Below, in pieces: positions 8,674 to 15,120 of a DNA stretch of 48,160 bases. The DNA is from an uncultured Bacteroides sp. (GTDB taxonomy: Bacteria > Bacteroidota > Bacteroidia > Bacteroidales > Bacteroidaceae). The stretch's first letter is position 1. Each line of letters opens with the position of its first letter. A program made the translations under genes and the position numbers. The stretch spans positions 1 through 48,160 of the forward strand of contig CASENM010000047.1 in the NCBI GenBank assembly GCA_949289295.1. Direction: 5' to 3'. A model generated the notes under the pieces. The model worked only from the letters and a program-made list of their open reading frames with translations. It did no database searches and was not told where the DNA came from.

Positions 8674-8826
8674 AAACTTATCTTTGGATAATCTATGTTA
8701 TTGAATTTTCTTCATTCTATTCCCTGCATTTCCTCCACTTCCACCTCCGGCATATCCAGCATTTCGGCAAAAAACCGCTTCACATCATTAACCGTCTTTG
8801 GGCAGAGTCAACCGACAAGTGCAACA

Positions 8827-9082
8827 TTACGAAATATTTTTGAAAAAACACTCGGCCGGAGTCATGAAATTGAGTTTTTCCTTTGGTCTGGCATTGATTT
8901 TCTTTCTAATCCTGACAATTGGAGGCAAGCTCCCGTCCTTGCGGATCATGGTGTAAATGGTCTCGTGCGAGACACTTATGCCCTCCCGCTTCAAACGGCC
9001 GGATATTTGCCTTGGCAACCACTGCTCGTAAGCATTTGTTCGAAAGCTTACGGTTTTCAGATTTCCGGAAATGATAAAATTG
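8827..9082 (-). pseudogene. IS30-family transposase remnant, catalytic core deleted
   Basis: On the minus strand an open frame reads from about 9082 through EQWLPRQISGRLKREG and VSHETIYTMIRKDG, the helix-turn-helix and Tyr-containing region typical of IS30 transposases. It then jumps after RKDGSLPP straight to NARPKEKLNFMTPAECFF, the typical C-terminal end of the family. The DDE catalytic region that should lie between is absent, and the N-terminus is cut by a stop. It is thus a fossil with one large internal deletion. No terminal inverted repeats were found around it. Confidence 0.75.
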
Positions 9083-9135
9083 TTAATCCGTGCAGTCTGC
9101 GGAGAGATTTGATGTGTTTTCCTGCATTATTTTCG

Positions 9136-9143
9136 TACATTTG
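9136..9143 (+). promoter_or_regulatory. Bacteroidetes -7 box TACATTTG
   Basis: An exact match to TAnnTTTG, 29 nt before the lipoprotein start. A TTTG at 9108-9111 is a possible -33 element, though its 24-bp spacing is longer than the usual 19-21. Confidence 0.6.
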
Positions 9144-9172
9144 TCATCAGTATTATCAAATGTATACATCTT

Positions 9173-10171
9173 ATGAAACTTCGAGTCTTATATGCGTTGT
9201 CGTGTGCGTGGGGACTGCTTTCGTGCAGTTCCATCCAGACAATTACTTTTGACCAGCTTTCGCCTGCCCAGGTGAGCCTGCCGGAACAGGTGAGGACGGT
9301 GGCCGTGGTCAACAATATGCCTTCCGTGCCGGAGCCGAGACCTGACCTGCTGACTTTCGGTGTGCTGGACGGGGAAGGGAAAACGGCGGCCGAGGCGCTT
9401 GCCGGAGCTTTGGCCGATTCCCGTTATTTCAATCAGGTCGTTATCTGCGACTCTGCCTTGAACGATGCGGCGGCGGACGGAGGCGGTTTCCGTCAGCTTT
9501 CTCATCGTGATGTGGTGGCGTTGACGGAGGAGCTGGGGGTGGACGCCATCCTTTCGCTGGACCGCATCTTTGTGGAAAACGAGAAGAAAGAGATGGTTTA
9601 TCCGGGGATGCCGGACCCTTGGCCGTATCTCCAGACCAAGATTACTCCCGTGCTGAACGTGTATTCGCCGGTGAGGGAGAGGCCGTTGTTCACCGTGTCA
9701 TTGACGGATAGTATCGAATGTGACTGGGACCGGCTCCCTTCCGACAAGCAGTTGCTTGAGGATGTGTCTCATATTTCTGCCGATTTGCTGGGCCGCAGAC
9801 TGGTGCCTTACTGGTCGCAGACCGAGCGTCTGTATTTCGCCGGCGGGTGTGTGGAGATGCGTGACGCCGCTGTTTCCGTGGGCGAGGGGGACTGGGCTAC
9901 GGCCTGTGAGGAATGGCTGGGACTTTACAACCGACGCAAGTCGGGAAAGATGAAAGGACGTGCCGCCTTCAACCTGGCTTTGGGCGCGGAGATGCGGGGC
10001 GACTTCGAGGAGGCGAAGAGTTGGCTGGAAAAAGCCGGAAAGCATATGCCTGAAGGTTCTGAGGATGAAAAGGCATGGGGGTTTTATCAGATGCAGCTGG
10101 CCGAAAGAATCAAGGATTTTTTTTACCTTCAAGCCCAAATGAGGCGTTTTGACAACAATTTGCTGCAATAA
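9173..10171 (+). CDS. Lipoprotein, DUF6340-like
   Basis: A 332-residue exported lipoprotein. The signal peptide MKLRVLYALSCAWGLLSCSS carries a lipobox with Cys18. The mature part has an alpha/beta domain in which a paralog-type GVLDGEG motif and LTEELGVDAILSLDRI are prominent, and a C-terminal helical repeat region (about 240-330) with a TPR-like pattern (FNLALGAEMRGDFEEAKSWL). It matches the Bacteroidales DUF6340 lipoprotein type, with moderate certainty. The function is unknown; location in the outer or inner membrane facing the periplasm is inferred from the lipobox. Confidence 0.82.
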   Translation: MKLRVLYALSCAWGLLSCSSIQTITFDQLSPAQVSLPEQVRTVAVVNNMPSVPEPRPDLLTFGVLDGEGKTAAEALAGALADSRYFNQVVICDSALNDAAADGGGFRQLSHRDVVALTEELGVDAILSLDRIFVENEKKEMVYPGMPDPWPYLQTKITPVLNVYSPVRERPLFTVSLTDSIECDWDRLPSDKQLLEDVSHISADLLGRRLVPYWSQTERLYFAGGCVEMRDAAVSVGEGDWATACEEWLGLYNRRKSGKMKGRAAFNLALGAEMRGDFEEAKSWLEKAGKHMPEGSEDEKAWGFYQMQLAERIKDFFYLQAQMRRFDNNLLQ

Positions 10172-10195
10172 TTCGCTTGAAAATCAAATTTTTTG

Positions 10196-10203
10196 TACAT
10201 TTG
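10196..10203 (+). promoter_or_regulatory. -7 box TACATTTG
   Basis: TAnnTTTG match ending 19 nt before the ATG at 10223. It probably serves the acidic protein and, through a short 18-nt gap, the hydrolase gene after it. Confidence 0.6.
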
Positions 10204-10222
10204 GGTATAAATTTTTTAGCCT

Positions 10223-10669
10223 ATGAATATGAATGAACAATCATATTCTGCAATCGCCTCTGTTTTTCGGGAGGCCATTGGCAGATACACGAAAGGAGAA
10301 GGGAATTCGGTGGTGACAGACATTCATGTGCAGCCGGTAGCGGACAGCGGTGAACTCGTCATCTTTAATGACGATGACGAAGAGCTGGCTCGTACAATCA
10401 TCGATGAATGGGTGGAGTATGAAGGGGATGATTTCTATCAGGTCGTGGAGCCTGTGCTGAAAGGCGTGCTCGCTACATTGAAAGATGAAGGGACATTTGA
10501 CTGTCTGACGTTGATGAAACCATACTCGTTTGTGCTGGTGGACGATGAGAAAGAGACCGTGGCCGAGCTTCTTCTGATGGATGACGATACCTTGTTGCTC
10601 GACGGGGAATTATTGAAGGGACTCGATGAAGAGTTGGATGCTTTCTTGAAAGACTTGCTTGAAAAATAA
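10223..10669 (+). CDS. Conserved acidic protein of unknown function
   Basis: A 148-residue, strongly acidic soluble protein (runs such as NDDDEELA and LLMDDDTLLLDGE). It has no signal peptide, membrane segment or cysteine. It resembles conserved Bacteroidales hypothetical proteins without an assigned domain. A second ATG six nt downstream is an equally possible start. The hydrolase gene begins 18 nt after its stop and both follow the promoter at 10196, so they probably form a two-gene operon. Confidence 0.75.
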   Translation: MNMNEQSYSAIASVFREAIGRYTKGEGNSVVTDIHVQPVADSGELVIFNDDDEELARTIIDEWVEYEGDDFYQVVEPVLKGVLATLKDEGTFDCLTLMKPYSFVLVDDEKETVAELLLMDDDTLLLDGELLKGLDEELDAFLKDLLEK

Positions 10670-10687
10670 TTTGTATTCTGTGTTACT

Positions 10688-11686
10688 ATGGGAGAACGCA
10701 TCACATTTCGACGAAATGGAGGGCTCCAGTGTGTCAATCCGCGCTGGAGAGGTAATCCTAGTGTGAATGGACGGTTCTTTAACCGCCAGCACCGGTGGAG
10801 GCCGGGAGTGGGGAGTGTGCTCAAATGGCGGTTTTCTCCTAATCCGCAGCGCAGGGAGAAGCGTACGGTCAAATGGAATCCTAAAGTCAATTATTTGCGT
10901 TCGCTGGACAGTGTGGTGGGCAACTCGCTGATCTGGTTGGGCCACAATTCTTTCTTCCTGCAGTTGGGCGGAAAACGTTTCATGATAGATCCGGTGTATG
11001 GGAGCATTCCTTTTGTCAAGCGGCGCAGTCAGTTTCCGGCCGACCCTTCCATTTTTACCGGCATTGATTATCTGTTGGTGAGTCATGATCATTTTGACCA
11101 TCTGGACAAGCCGAGTGTGGAGAAGCTGGTGAACGACAATCCGCAGATGAAGTTGTTCTGCGGGTTGGGCACGGGAGAACTCATCAAGGGATGGTTTCCT
11201 GACCTGGTGACGATAGAAGCCGGGTGGTATGACCAGTATGCGGAGGGAGATTTGCGTCTGACTTTCCTGCCTGCCCAGCATTGGAGCAAGCGGGGCGTGA
11301 GCGACGGGGGATTACGCCTTTGGGGGTCGTTCATGATTCAGGCGGACGGAATTACAATCTACAACAGCGGTGATACGGGATATGCCGCCCATTTCCGCGA
11401 ACTGCCCGAACTGTTCCCTCATATCGACTATTGCATGATAGGAATCGGTGCCTATAAGCCGCGGTGGTTCATGAAGCCGAACCATATCTCTCCGTATGAT
11501 GCGCTTACTGCTTCCGATGAAATGCACGCAAAAATCACTGTTCCGATGCATTACGGCACGTTTGACTTGTCGGACGAACCTTTGTTCGACCCTCCTCATG
11601 TATTTGCGGCTGAGGCCAAAAAGCGGAATATCCGTGTGATTGTCCCTGAGTTGGGTGAGGTGGTGAAGCTCCAGCGTCTGCATTGA
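10688..11686 (+). CDS. Metallo-beta-lactamase-fold hydrolase, NAPE-PLD/UlaG-like
   Basis: A 332-residue enzyme of the metallo-beta-lactamase superfamily. The metal-binding HxHxDH motif is at residues 133-138 (LVSHDHFDHLD). Further ligands are likely in PAQHWSKRG and YNSGDTGYA, and near the end in MHYGTFDLSDEP. This set matches hydrolases related to N-acyl-phosphatidylethanolamine phospholipase D and UlaG. The first 60 residues form an Arg/Trp-rich extension. The substrate cannot be told from sequence. It is expected to be cytoplasmic or membrane-peripheral, as no signal peptide is present. Confidence 0.88.
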   Translation: MGERITFRRNGGLQCVNPRWRGNPSVNGRFFNRQHRWRPGVGSVLKWRFSPNPQRREKRTVKWNPKVNYLRSLDSVVGNSLIWLGHNSFFLQLGGKRFMIDPVYGSIPFVKRRSQFPADPSIFTGIDYLLVSHDHFDHLDKPSVEKLVNDNPQMKLFCGLGTGELIKGWFPDLVTIEAGWYDQYAEGDLRLTFLPAQHWSKRGVSDGGLRLWGSFMIQADGITIYNSGDTGYAAHFRELPELFPHIDYCMIGIGAYKPRWFMKPNHISPYDALTASDEMHAKITVPMHYGTFDLSDEPLFDPPHVFAAEAKKRNIRVIVPELGEVVKLQRLH

Positions 11687-11715
11687 GTTTTTATCGTCTG
11701 CTTCTTTGTCTGCAT

Positions 11716-11771
11716 AAAAAATCCGGAAGGCAACCGGCCGGCATTGTAGCGCGAGGAGGTGTCTTCCGGAT
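11716..11771 (-). terminator. Rho-independent terminator of the 30-residue ORF
   Basis: Read on the minus strand, arms ATCCGGAAG (11763-11771) and CTTCCGGAT (11721-11729) pair perfectly, with a further GC-rich hairpin in the loop (GCCGGCCGG). A run of T residues (11716-11721) follows. It lies about 48 nt after the small ORF's stop. Confidence 0.75.
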
Positions 11772-11818
11772 ATATGTCAATTAGTGCTTTCAGCTGTTTG
11801 CTGCCGTCCGGCAGCGGG

Positions 11819-11911
11819 TTACTTGCGGGCGTTTTCGCTCAGCATTACGTAACCCCAGATCATAGGATCTGCTTTTTCAATCTTCTTAAAAATACTTCTT
11901 ACCTTTTTCAT
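11819..11911 (-). CDS. Small basic protein, 30 residues
   Basis: An ATG on the minus strand (11909-11911), preceded by an AAAGGG purine run nine nt upstream, opens a 30-codon frame ending in TAA. It begins MKKVRSIFKKIEKADP and ends YVMLSENARK. The N-terminal half is a basic amphipathic helix. It sits inside a complete transcription unit: a TACCTTTG promoter at 12089-12096, a leader of about 170 nt, and a strong terminator at 11716-11771. That framing is the main reason to call it real. No function can be assigned; a leader-encoded regulator or a small RNA with a short ORF are alternatives. Confidence 0.6.
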   Translation of the reverse strand: MKKVRSIFKKIEKADPMIWGYVMLSENARK

Positions 11912-12088
11912 AATTGTTACCCTTTCATTTGCTTTTTAGTTAGTTACTGTTTGTTTTTATACTAATACCTAGTTTAGTTTCTTTCGGCGGTCCTCACGGA
12001 TGGCCTTTTATCGTTGTCGTTATCCTGTAGTCGTATTTCTTTGGAACTTCCGGTCTTTTTTATGACCCTCTGTCCGCTGTTTGTATTG

Positions 12089-12096
12089 CAAAGGTA
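12089..12096 (-). promoter_or_regulatory. -7 box TACCTTTG for the small-ORF transcript
   Basis: Minus-strand TACCTTTG, the consensus seen throughout this window. It predicts a start near 12082 and a leader of about 170 nt before the 30-codon ORF. Confidence 0.65.
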
Positions 12097-12331
12097 GTGC
12101 CTTTTTGCTCAAAAACATGTTGTACAGCATAAAATATTGCCTTTTCAGGGGATTTATTGATATAGGTCAATAAAAATGCGGGGGAGGATTGTCTTTTTTG
12201 AGTCCATGCTGACAATTTGTCTGGCAATCAAGTCGGACATGACAAAATTTCCTGACAGGTTTGTCTGTGGTCCTGTCGGAGGCAGTCGGCAGGTAAAGTC
12301 CGGCGAATGATGACAGGAATAAGACGCAATA
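12097..12331. other. Intergenic, no gene seen
   Basis: Between the small-ORF promoter and the ompA terminator the sequence is rich in GACA/TGTC words but has no supported ORF, RNA or strong hairpin. Confidence 0.4.
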
Positions 12332-12367
12332 AAAAAGGGCATGTCAAAATCGTTTGACATACCCTTT
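12332..12367 (-). terminator. Terminator of the OmpA-family gene
   Basis: Arms AAAGGGCATGTCAAA (12334-12348) and TTTGACATACCCTTT (12353-12367) pair with one mismatch around a 4-nt loop. On the minus strand the hairpin ends in a T run. It lies 37 nt after the OmpA stop. Confidence 0.8.
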
Positions 12368-12403
12368 CTGAATTATACTGTTGTTAAAAAGCTGTCAGCA
12401 GTA

Positions 12404-13591
12404 TTATTCCTGCATCTTCAGGATGGTTACACGGCTCAGGTGAGATGCATCGTAGAACATTGTGTCAACACCACCCTTGTAGTCGATTACCAGCTGGTCC
12501 TTGCTTACACCGAATTCGTTGACCAAAGCGTTGTAAACGGTTTCAGCACGTCTCTGGCTCAGTTTCAGGTTGTATTCTGAGCTACCAGTCTGTTCGTCGC
12601 AATAACCTGTGATGACGAACTTCTTGTCAGGAACCTGTTTAATCATCTGGGCATAGAATCCCAAGATTACACGTTCTTTTTCTGTCAGGTTAGATTTGTT
12701 GAGCTCGAAGAATATACCCATATCCGAAACCTTTGTTACCTTTTCGGTCTTGATGATTTCCTGTACCTGTGCGGGTTTGTTTCTTTCCTTGCCCAACTGG
12801 TCGCGCAAATCCTGGTTCTCTTCGTTCATTGCAGCAAGACGTTTTCTGATGAGGTCCATTTCAGCTTCGTTCAGATTGCACTGGTCGAATCCGCGTTTCT
12901 TGAAGTAATAGGAAGCTCCTACGAGGATACCGCTGGTGAAATCCTGGTCCCATTTGCCGATAGGTGCGGTTCCGTCCATACATTCATGGAACATATTGAA
13001 GCGCAGGTCGAGGTTCAGTGACCATGCATCGCTCACGCGGAAACGGTTGTCGATACCGAATGAGAATCCGATGTTGTTTTTCTTCAGGTCGCCGGCTGAT
13101 CTTACTACGCCCACACCTCCGTAAGGAAGCAAGCTGTAAACTTTGCCCGGCTGGTATCCCTTGAACAGGTTGATGAGGTCGAAGGTAACTTCACCGGAAA
13201 GTGACAGGAACGGGAATTTGGTTTTGTACAGACCGTTTCCTTTTTGTCCGTCAACGTTCGGATTGTTCGGGTCAACCGTAATGCCTTTTGCCTGCATCCA
13301 GTTGAAGTTGGCTCTTACGCCGATAACCGGAGTCACCCATTTTCCGAGCTGCAGATTGAATGAAGGGGCGATACGTGAACCGTAATTCGTTTCTTCACCA
13401 TGGTTTCCGTTAAATGTCATGGGACCTACACCTACGCCCAGATACCAGTTGTCGAGGAACTTACCGATATGGTATTCCTTTTTGTCGTTTTGTGCATTCT
13501 GTGCGTTCTCTTCGGTTGCTGTTGCATAGGCAGTGGTGTTACCCATTGCCAGCATGGCTACTAACAACCACATCCAATTTACTCTTTTCAT
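12404..13591 (-). CDS. OmpA family outer-membrane protein
   Basis: A 395-residue exported protein. The signal peptide is MKRVNWMWLLVAMLAMGNTT with cleavage around AYA-TA. An N-terminal beta-barrel of about residues 50-235 shows alternating strands with aromatic girdles (WYLGVGVGPMTF). A short helical linker follows (about 255-285, heptad-like RKRLAAMNEENQDLRDQL). The C-terminal OmpA-like peptidoglycan-binding domain (about 295-395) has ITGYCDEQTGSSEYN and LSQRRAETVYNAL. It ties the outer membrane to the cell wall. It is a single gene with its own promoter and terminator, typical of an abundant porin-like protein. Confidence 0.92.
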   Translation of the reverse strand: MKRVNWMWLLVAMLAMGNTTAYATATEENAQNAQNDKKEYHIGKFLDNWYLGVGVGPMTFNGNHGEETNYGSRIAPSFNLQLGKWVTPVIGVRANFNWMQAKGITVDPNNPNVDGQKGNGLYKTKFPFLSLSGEVTFDLINLFKGYQPGKVYSLLPYGGVGVVRSAGDLKKNNIGFSFGIDNRFRVSDAWSLNLDLRFNMFHECMDGTAPIGKWDQDFTSGILVGASYYFKKRGFDQCNLNEAEMDLIRKRLAAMNEENQDLRDQLGKERNKPAQVQEIIKTEKVTKVSDMGIFFELNKSNLTEKERVILGFYAQMIKQVPDKKFVITGYCDEQTGSSEYNLKLSQRRAETVYNALVNEFGVSKDQLVIDYKGGVDTMFYDASHLSRVTILKMQE

Positions 13592-13634
13592 TTTCTAAGT
13601 GTATTTGATTCTACTTCATTTTTCATCCTGCGTG

Positions 13635-13664
13635 CAAAGGTAAGCGAAAGATTAGACATACAAA
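13635..13664 (-). promoter_or_regulatory. Promoter of the OmpA-family gene
   Basis: Minus strand -7 box TACCTTTG (13635-13642) and a TTTG -33 element (13661-13664) separated by 18 bp. Confidence 0.75.
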
Positions 13665-13723
13665 AGAAAATCGGTTAAAAAATGTCGCAGTGCGTAAAAA
13701 ATGCATAGGATGTGCCTGATTTT

Positions 13724-14179
13724 CTATGCTTTTATGCGGTATATACGCCGGTAGGCGGCCAGCAGAATCCGGCGTACGGGTAGCAGTGTTTCCCACAGGC
13801 GCGCTTTCCGTTGTTCGGTGCGGCTCCCGCAATCGGTGGTCCTTCCGTCCGGACGGATAATCTTTTCCACTTTTCCGGCGATGGAAGCCCTGTCGCAACG
13901 TTCTGTGCCGCGCAGGTTTCCGTCGCCCATCAGGATGACGGTGTTTCCTTCCAGCCTGCGGATGCGGTGGAGCACAAAATGTCCTGGTGCGATTTTGGCC
14001 AGCACAATGTCTCCCTTTCTGAGTCCTTCTGCCGGGACGAGAGTCACGCGGTCTTTTCCGCCTCTGATAAAGGGAAGCATACTGTTTCCTTTTGTCCGTA
14101 TGGTTACGTGGTTTCCTTTCCGGAGCAGTTGCGACACTTCTTCCAGCAGGATTTCATTGGCTATCGTAATTGTCTGCAT
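13724..14179 (-). CDS. S24/S26-type signal peptidase-like protein
   Basis: A 151-residue protein with the S24/S26 peptidase core. TKGNSMLPFI contains the nucleophile Ser33, GDIVLAKI follows, and FVLHRI carries a His at 71 in the place used by SipW/ER-type enzymes that have a Ser-His rather than Ser-Lys pair. GDGNLRG is a further family motif. There is no clear N-terminal membrane helix, though the Arg-rich C-terminus could touch the membrane. I chose the ATG at 14179 because the upstream 33 codons translate the palindromic repeat array. It is divergent from the precursor-like peptide gene, and such short S24/S26 peptidases accompany PqqD proteins in peptide-modification loci. Confidence 0.8.
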   Translation of the reverse strand: MQTITIANEILLEEVSQLLRKGNHVTIRTKGNSMLPFIRGGKDRVTLVPAEGLRKGDIVLAKIAPGHFVLHRIRRLEGNTVILMGDGNLRGTERCDRASIAGKVEKIIRPDGRTTDCGSRTEQRKARLWETLLPVRRILLAAYRRIYRIKA

Positions 14180-14232
14180 CGTCTGTTTTTTTGTTTGTCC
14201 GGAATTTCTTTCATCAAGAATGCTTTTCCGGC

Positions 14233-14294
14233 AAAACGCTTCGGCGTTTGGTGCAAAGCGTTTCGGCGTTTCAGTCAAAACGCTTCGGCGTTTT
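14233..14294. repeat. Palindromic array A: three units, 22-nt period
   Basis: The units are at 14233-14249, 14255-14271 and 14277-14294, separated by 5-nt spacers. Units 1 and 3 are AAAACGC-TTCG-GCGTTTT (unit 1 lacks the last T). That is a perfect stem closed by a C(TTCG)G loop. Unit 2 is a diverged copy (AAAGCGT-TTCG-GCGTTT) that still pairs with G-U wobbles. The array lies in the leader of the S24/S26 gene. The same architecture recurs at 39261-39320. Confidence 0.85.
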
Positions 14295-14331
14295 CTTTCT
14301 GGATGAAAACCGGAGGTCTGTTATCCGTATG

Positions 14332-14339
14332 CAAAAATA
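14332..14339 (-). promoter_or_regulatory. Possible -7 box TATTTTTG for the S24/S26 gene
   Basis: Minus-strand TATTTTTG. It would give a leader of about 145 nt that includes palindromic array A. No good -33 element was seen. Confidence 0.4.
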
Positions 14340-14653
14340 GTTATTTTTTTGTATGGATTCGTTATGTCGGAGCAAAACTTATGTCAGGCCATTGTCCGGT
14401 ATGGCGGAGTGTATTGGGGTTTGGGGATTGTCCGCGATGCTCTGCCCGGGGAACTGACACGGCGTTTATACCTTATATTATATGTATTGTTGCGGCGGAT
14501 GCGGAATTTCTGGAGAGCGAGTTGCCGGTCTGGTGTTTTATGCTTGTGTTTTCGGGAGTTTTATTTTTACTTGAGTTGTTATAAATAGTTTATCATGAAG
14601 TTACAGGATGTTTTTTATATGAAAAGTTTTGTGGAATAAATTGAATATTTTAA

Positions 14654-14661
14654 TATATTTG
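14654..14661 (+). promoter_or_regulatory. Distal -7 box TATATTTG
   Basis: TAnnTTTG match with TTTG at 14628-14631 (22-bp spacing). It would give a leader of about 200 nt before the peptide gene. Confidence 0.45.
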
Positions 14662-14795
14662 CAGGTTCGATATCCCTTACTGCAAAGGGCCGGAATTTAC
14701 GCTGGCATTTGCTGAAAAATTGTTGGTATCGGTTAAAAACTTGCTTCTTTAGTAGATTTTATAAAATATAAAATCTGTGATGATTATAAATTTAA

Positions 14796-14803
14796 TACAT
14801 TTG
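14796..14803 (+). promoter_or_regulatory. Proximal -7 box TACATTTG
   Basis: TAnnTTTG match predicting a start near 14811 and a 60-nt leader that contains the hairpin at 14831-14849. Confidence 0.55.
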
Positions 14804-14830
14804 CATCCGGGTAATAAAGAATAAGGAGTA

Positions 14831-14849
14831 CACGGGGGTGTGCCCCGTG
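14831..14849 (+). promoter_or_regulatory. GC-rich leader hairpin
   Basis: CACGGGG (14831-14837) pairs perfectly with CCCCGTG (14843-14849) around a 5-nt loop in an otherwise very AT-rich leader, about 24 nt before the peptide start. No T run follows, so it is more likely a stability or translation element than a terminator. Confidence 0.5.
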
Positions 14850-14872
14850 GCAAATATAAAATAAAACAATAA

Positions 14873-15100
14873 TTGATTTATGGAAAGAAGGTTTTTAATG
14901 CAAGGTTGAATTATGTCAAGCCACAGTTGGAAGTGGTTGACTTAGGGTTGAAAGAGGGACTGTGCCAGAATGTGGTAACTCAGTCGGTGATAAGTGTGGA
15001 AAGTTCATCTGCTCGTCGTTTCCATGTACTCGGTGGTACTGAAGCACAAGATACAGGAAGTGAACGTTGGGGTTCTTGGGATGATCAGAAATGGAATTGA
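14873..15100 (+). CDS. Short precursor-like peptide, 75 residues
   Basis: The frame encodes YVKPQLEVVDLGL near the N-terminus, a pattern (Y-x2-P-x2-EVxxL) common to short Bacteroidales leader-like peptides. A Ser/Val stretch, then RRFHVLGGTEAQ, and a Trp-rich end SERWGSWDDQKWN follow. The only in-frame starts are TTG codons (14873 or 14906), as a stop lies directly before 14873. An ATG at 14880 is in another frame and ends after nine codons. One extra A in the AAAGAAGG stretch would join that ATG to this frame, so a frameshift is possible. Its place before the lipoprotein, kinase-like, ABC and PqqD genes suggests a peptide substrate, by inference. Confidence 0.6.
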   Translation: MIYGKKVFNARLNYVKPQLEVVDLGLKEGLCQNVVTQSVISVESSSARRFHVLGGTEAQDTGSERWGSWDDQKWN

Positions 15101-15120
15101 GTAATTTTACAGGCAAATTT

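Larger units (their letters stand above)
8674..9172. other. Intergenic region containing only the IS30 remnant and a promoter
   Basis: The 499 bp between the SWIM gene and the lipoprotein gene hold the degenerate transposase (8827-9082) and the -7 box at 9136. The remaining parts show no supported gene. Confidence 0.6.
14340..14872. other. Long intergenic leader region of the peptide gene
   Basis: Over 500 bp without a supported gene. It contains two -7 boxes facing the peptide gene (14654 and 14796) and a GC-rich hairpin at 14831. Open frames between 14349 and 14588 lack family features and look fortuitous. Confidence 0.5.

Noticed and set aside
8679-8686. Plus-strand TATCTTTG before the transposase fossil
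   Set aside because: No gene or structured RNA follows within reach on that strand, so it is probably a chance match.
11759-11965. 68-codon plus-strand frame opposite the 30-residue ORF
   Set aside because: Low-complexity Phe/Tyr/Cys-rich translation, antisense to a unit with promoter and terminator.
14233-14294. CRISPR array, suggested by regular repeats
   Set aside because: Units are 16-18 nt, spacers only 5 nt, three units, and no cas gene is present in the window.
13811-14584. Long open frame on the plus strand over the S24/S26 gene
   Set aside because: It is antisense to a gene with clear peptidase motifs and includes the palindromic array.
14349-14588. 79-codon open frame in the peptide gene's upstream region
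   Set aside because: Arg/Leu/Cys-rich random-looking sequence in a region that carries promoters for other genes; no upstream ribosome site or family match.
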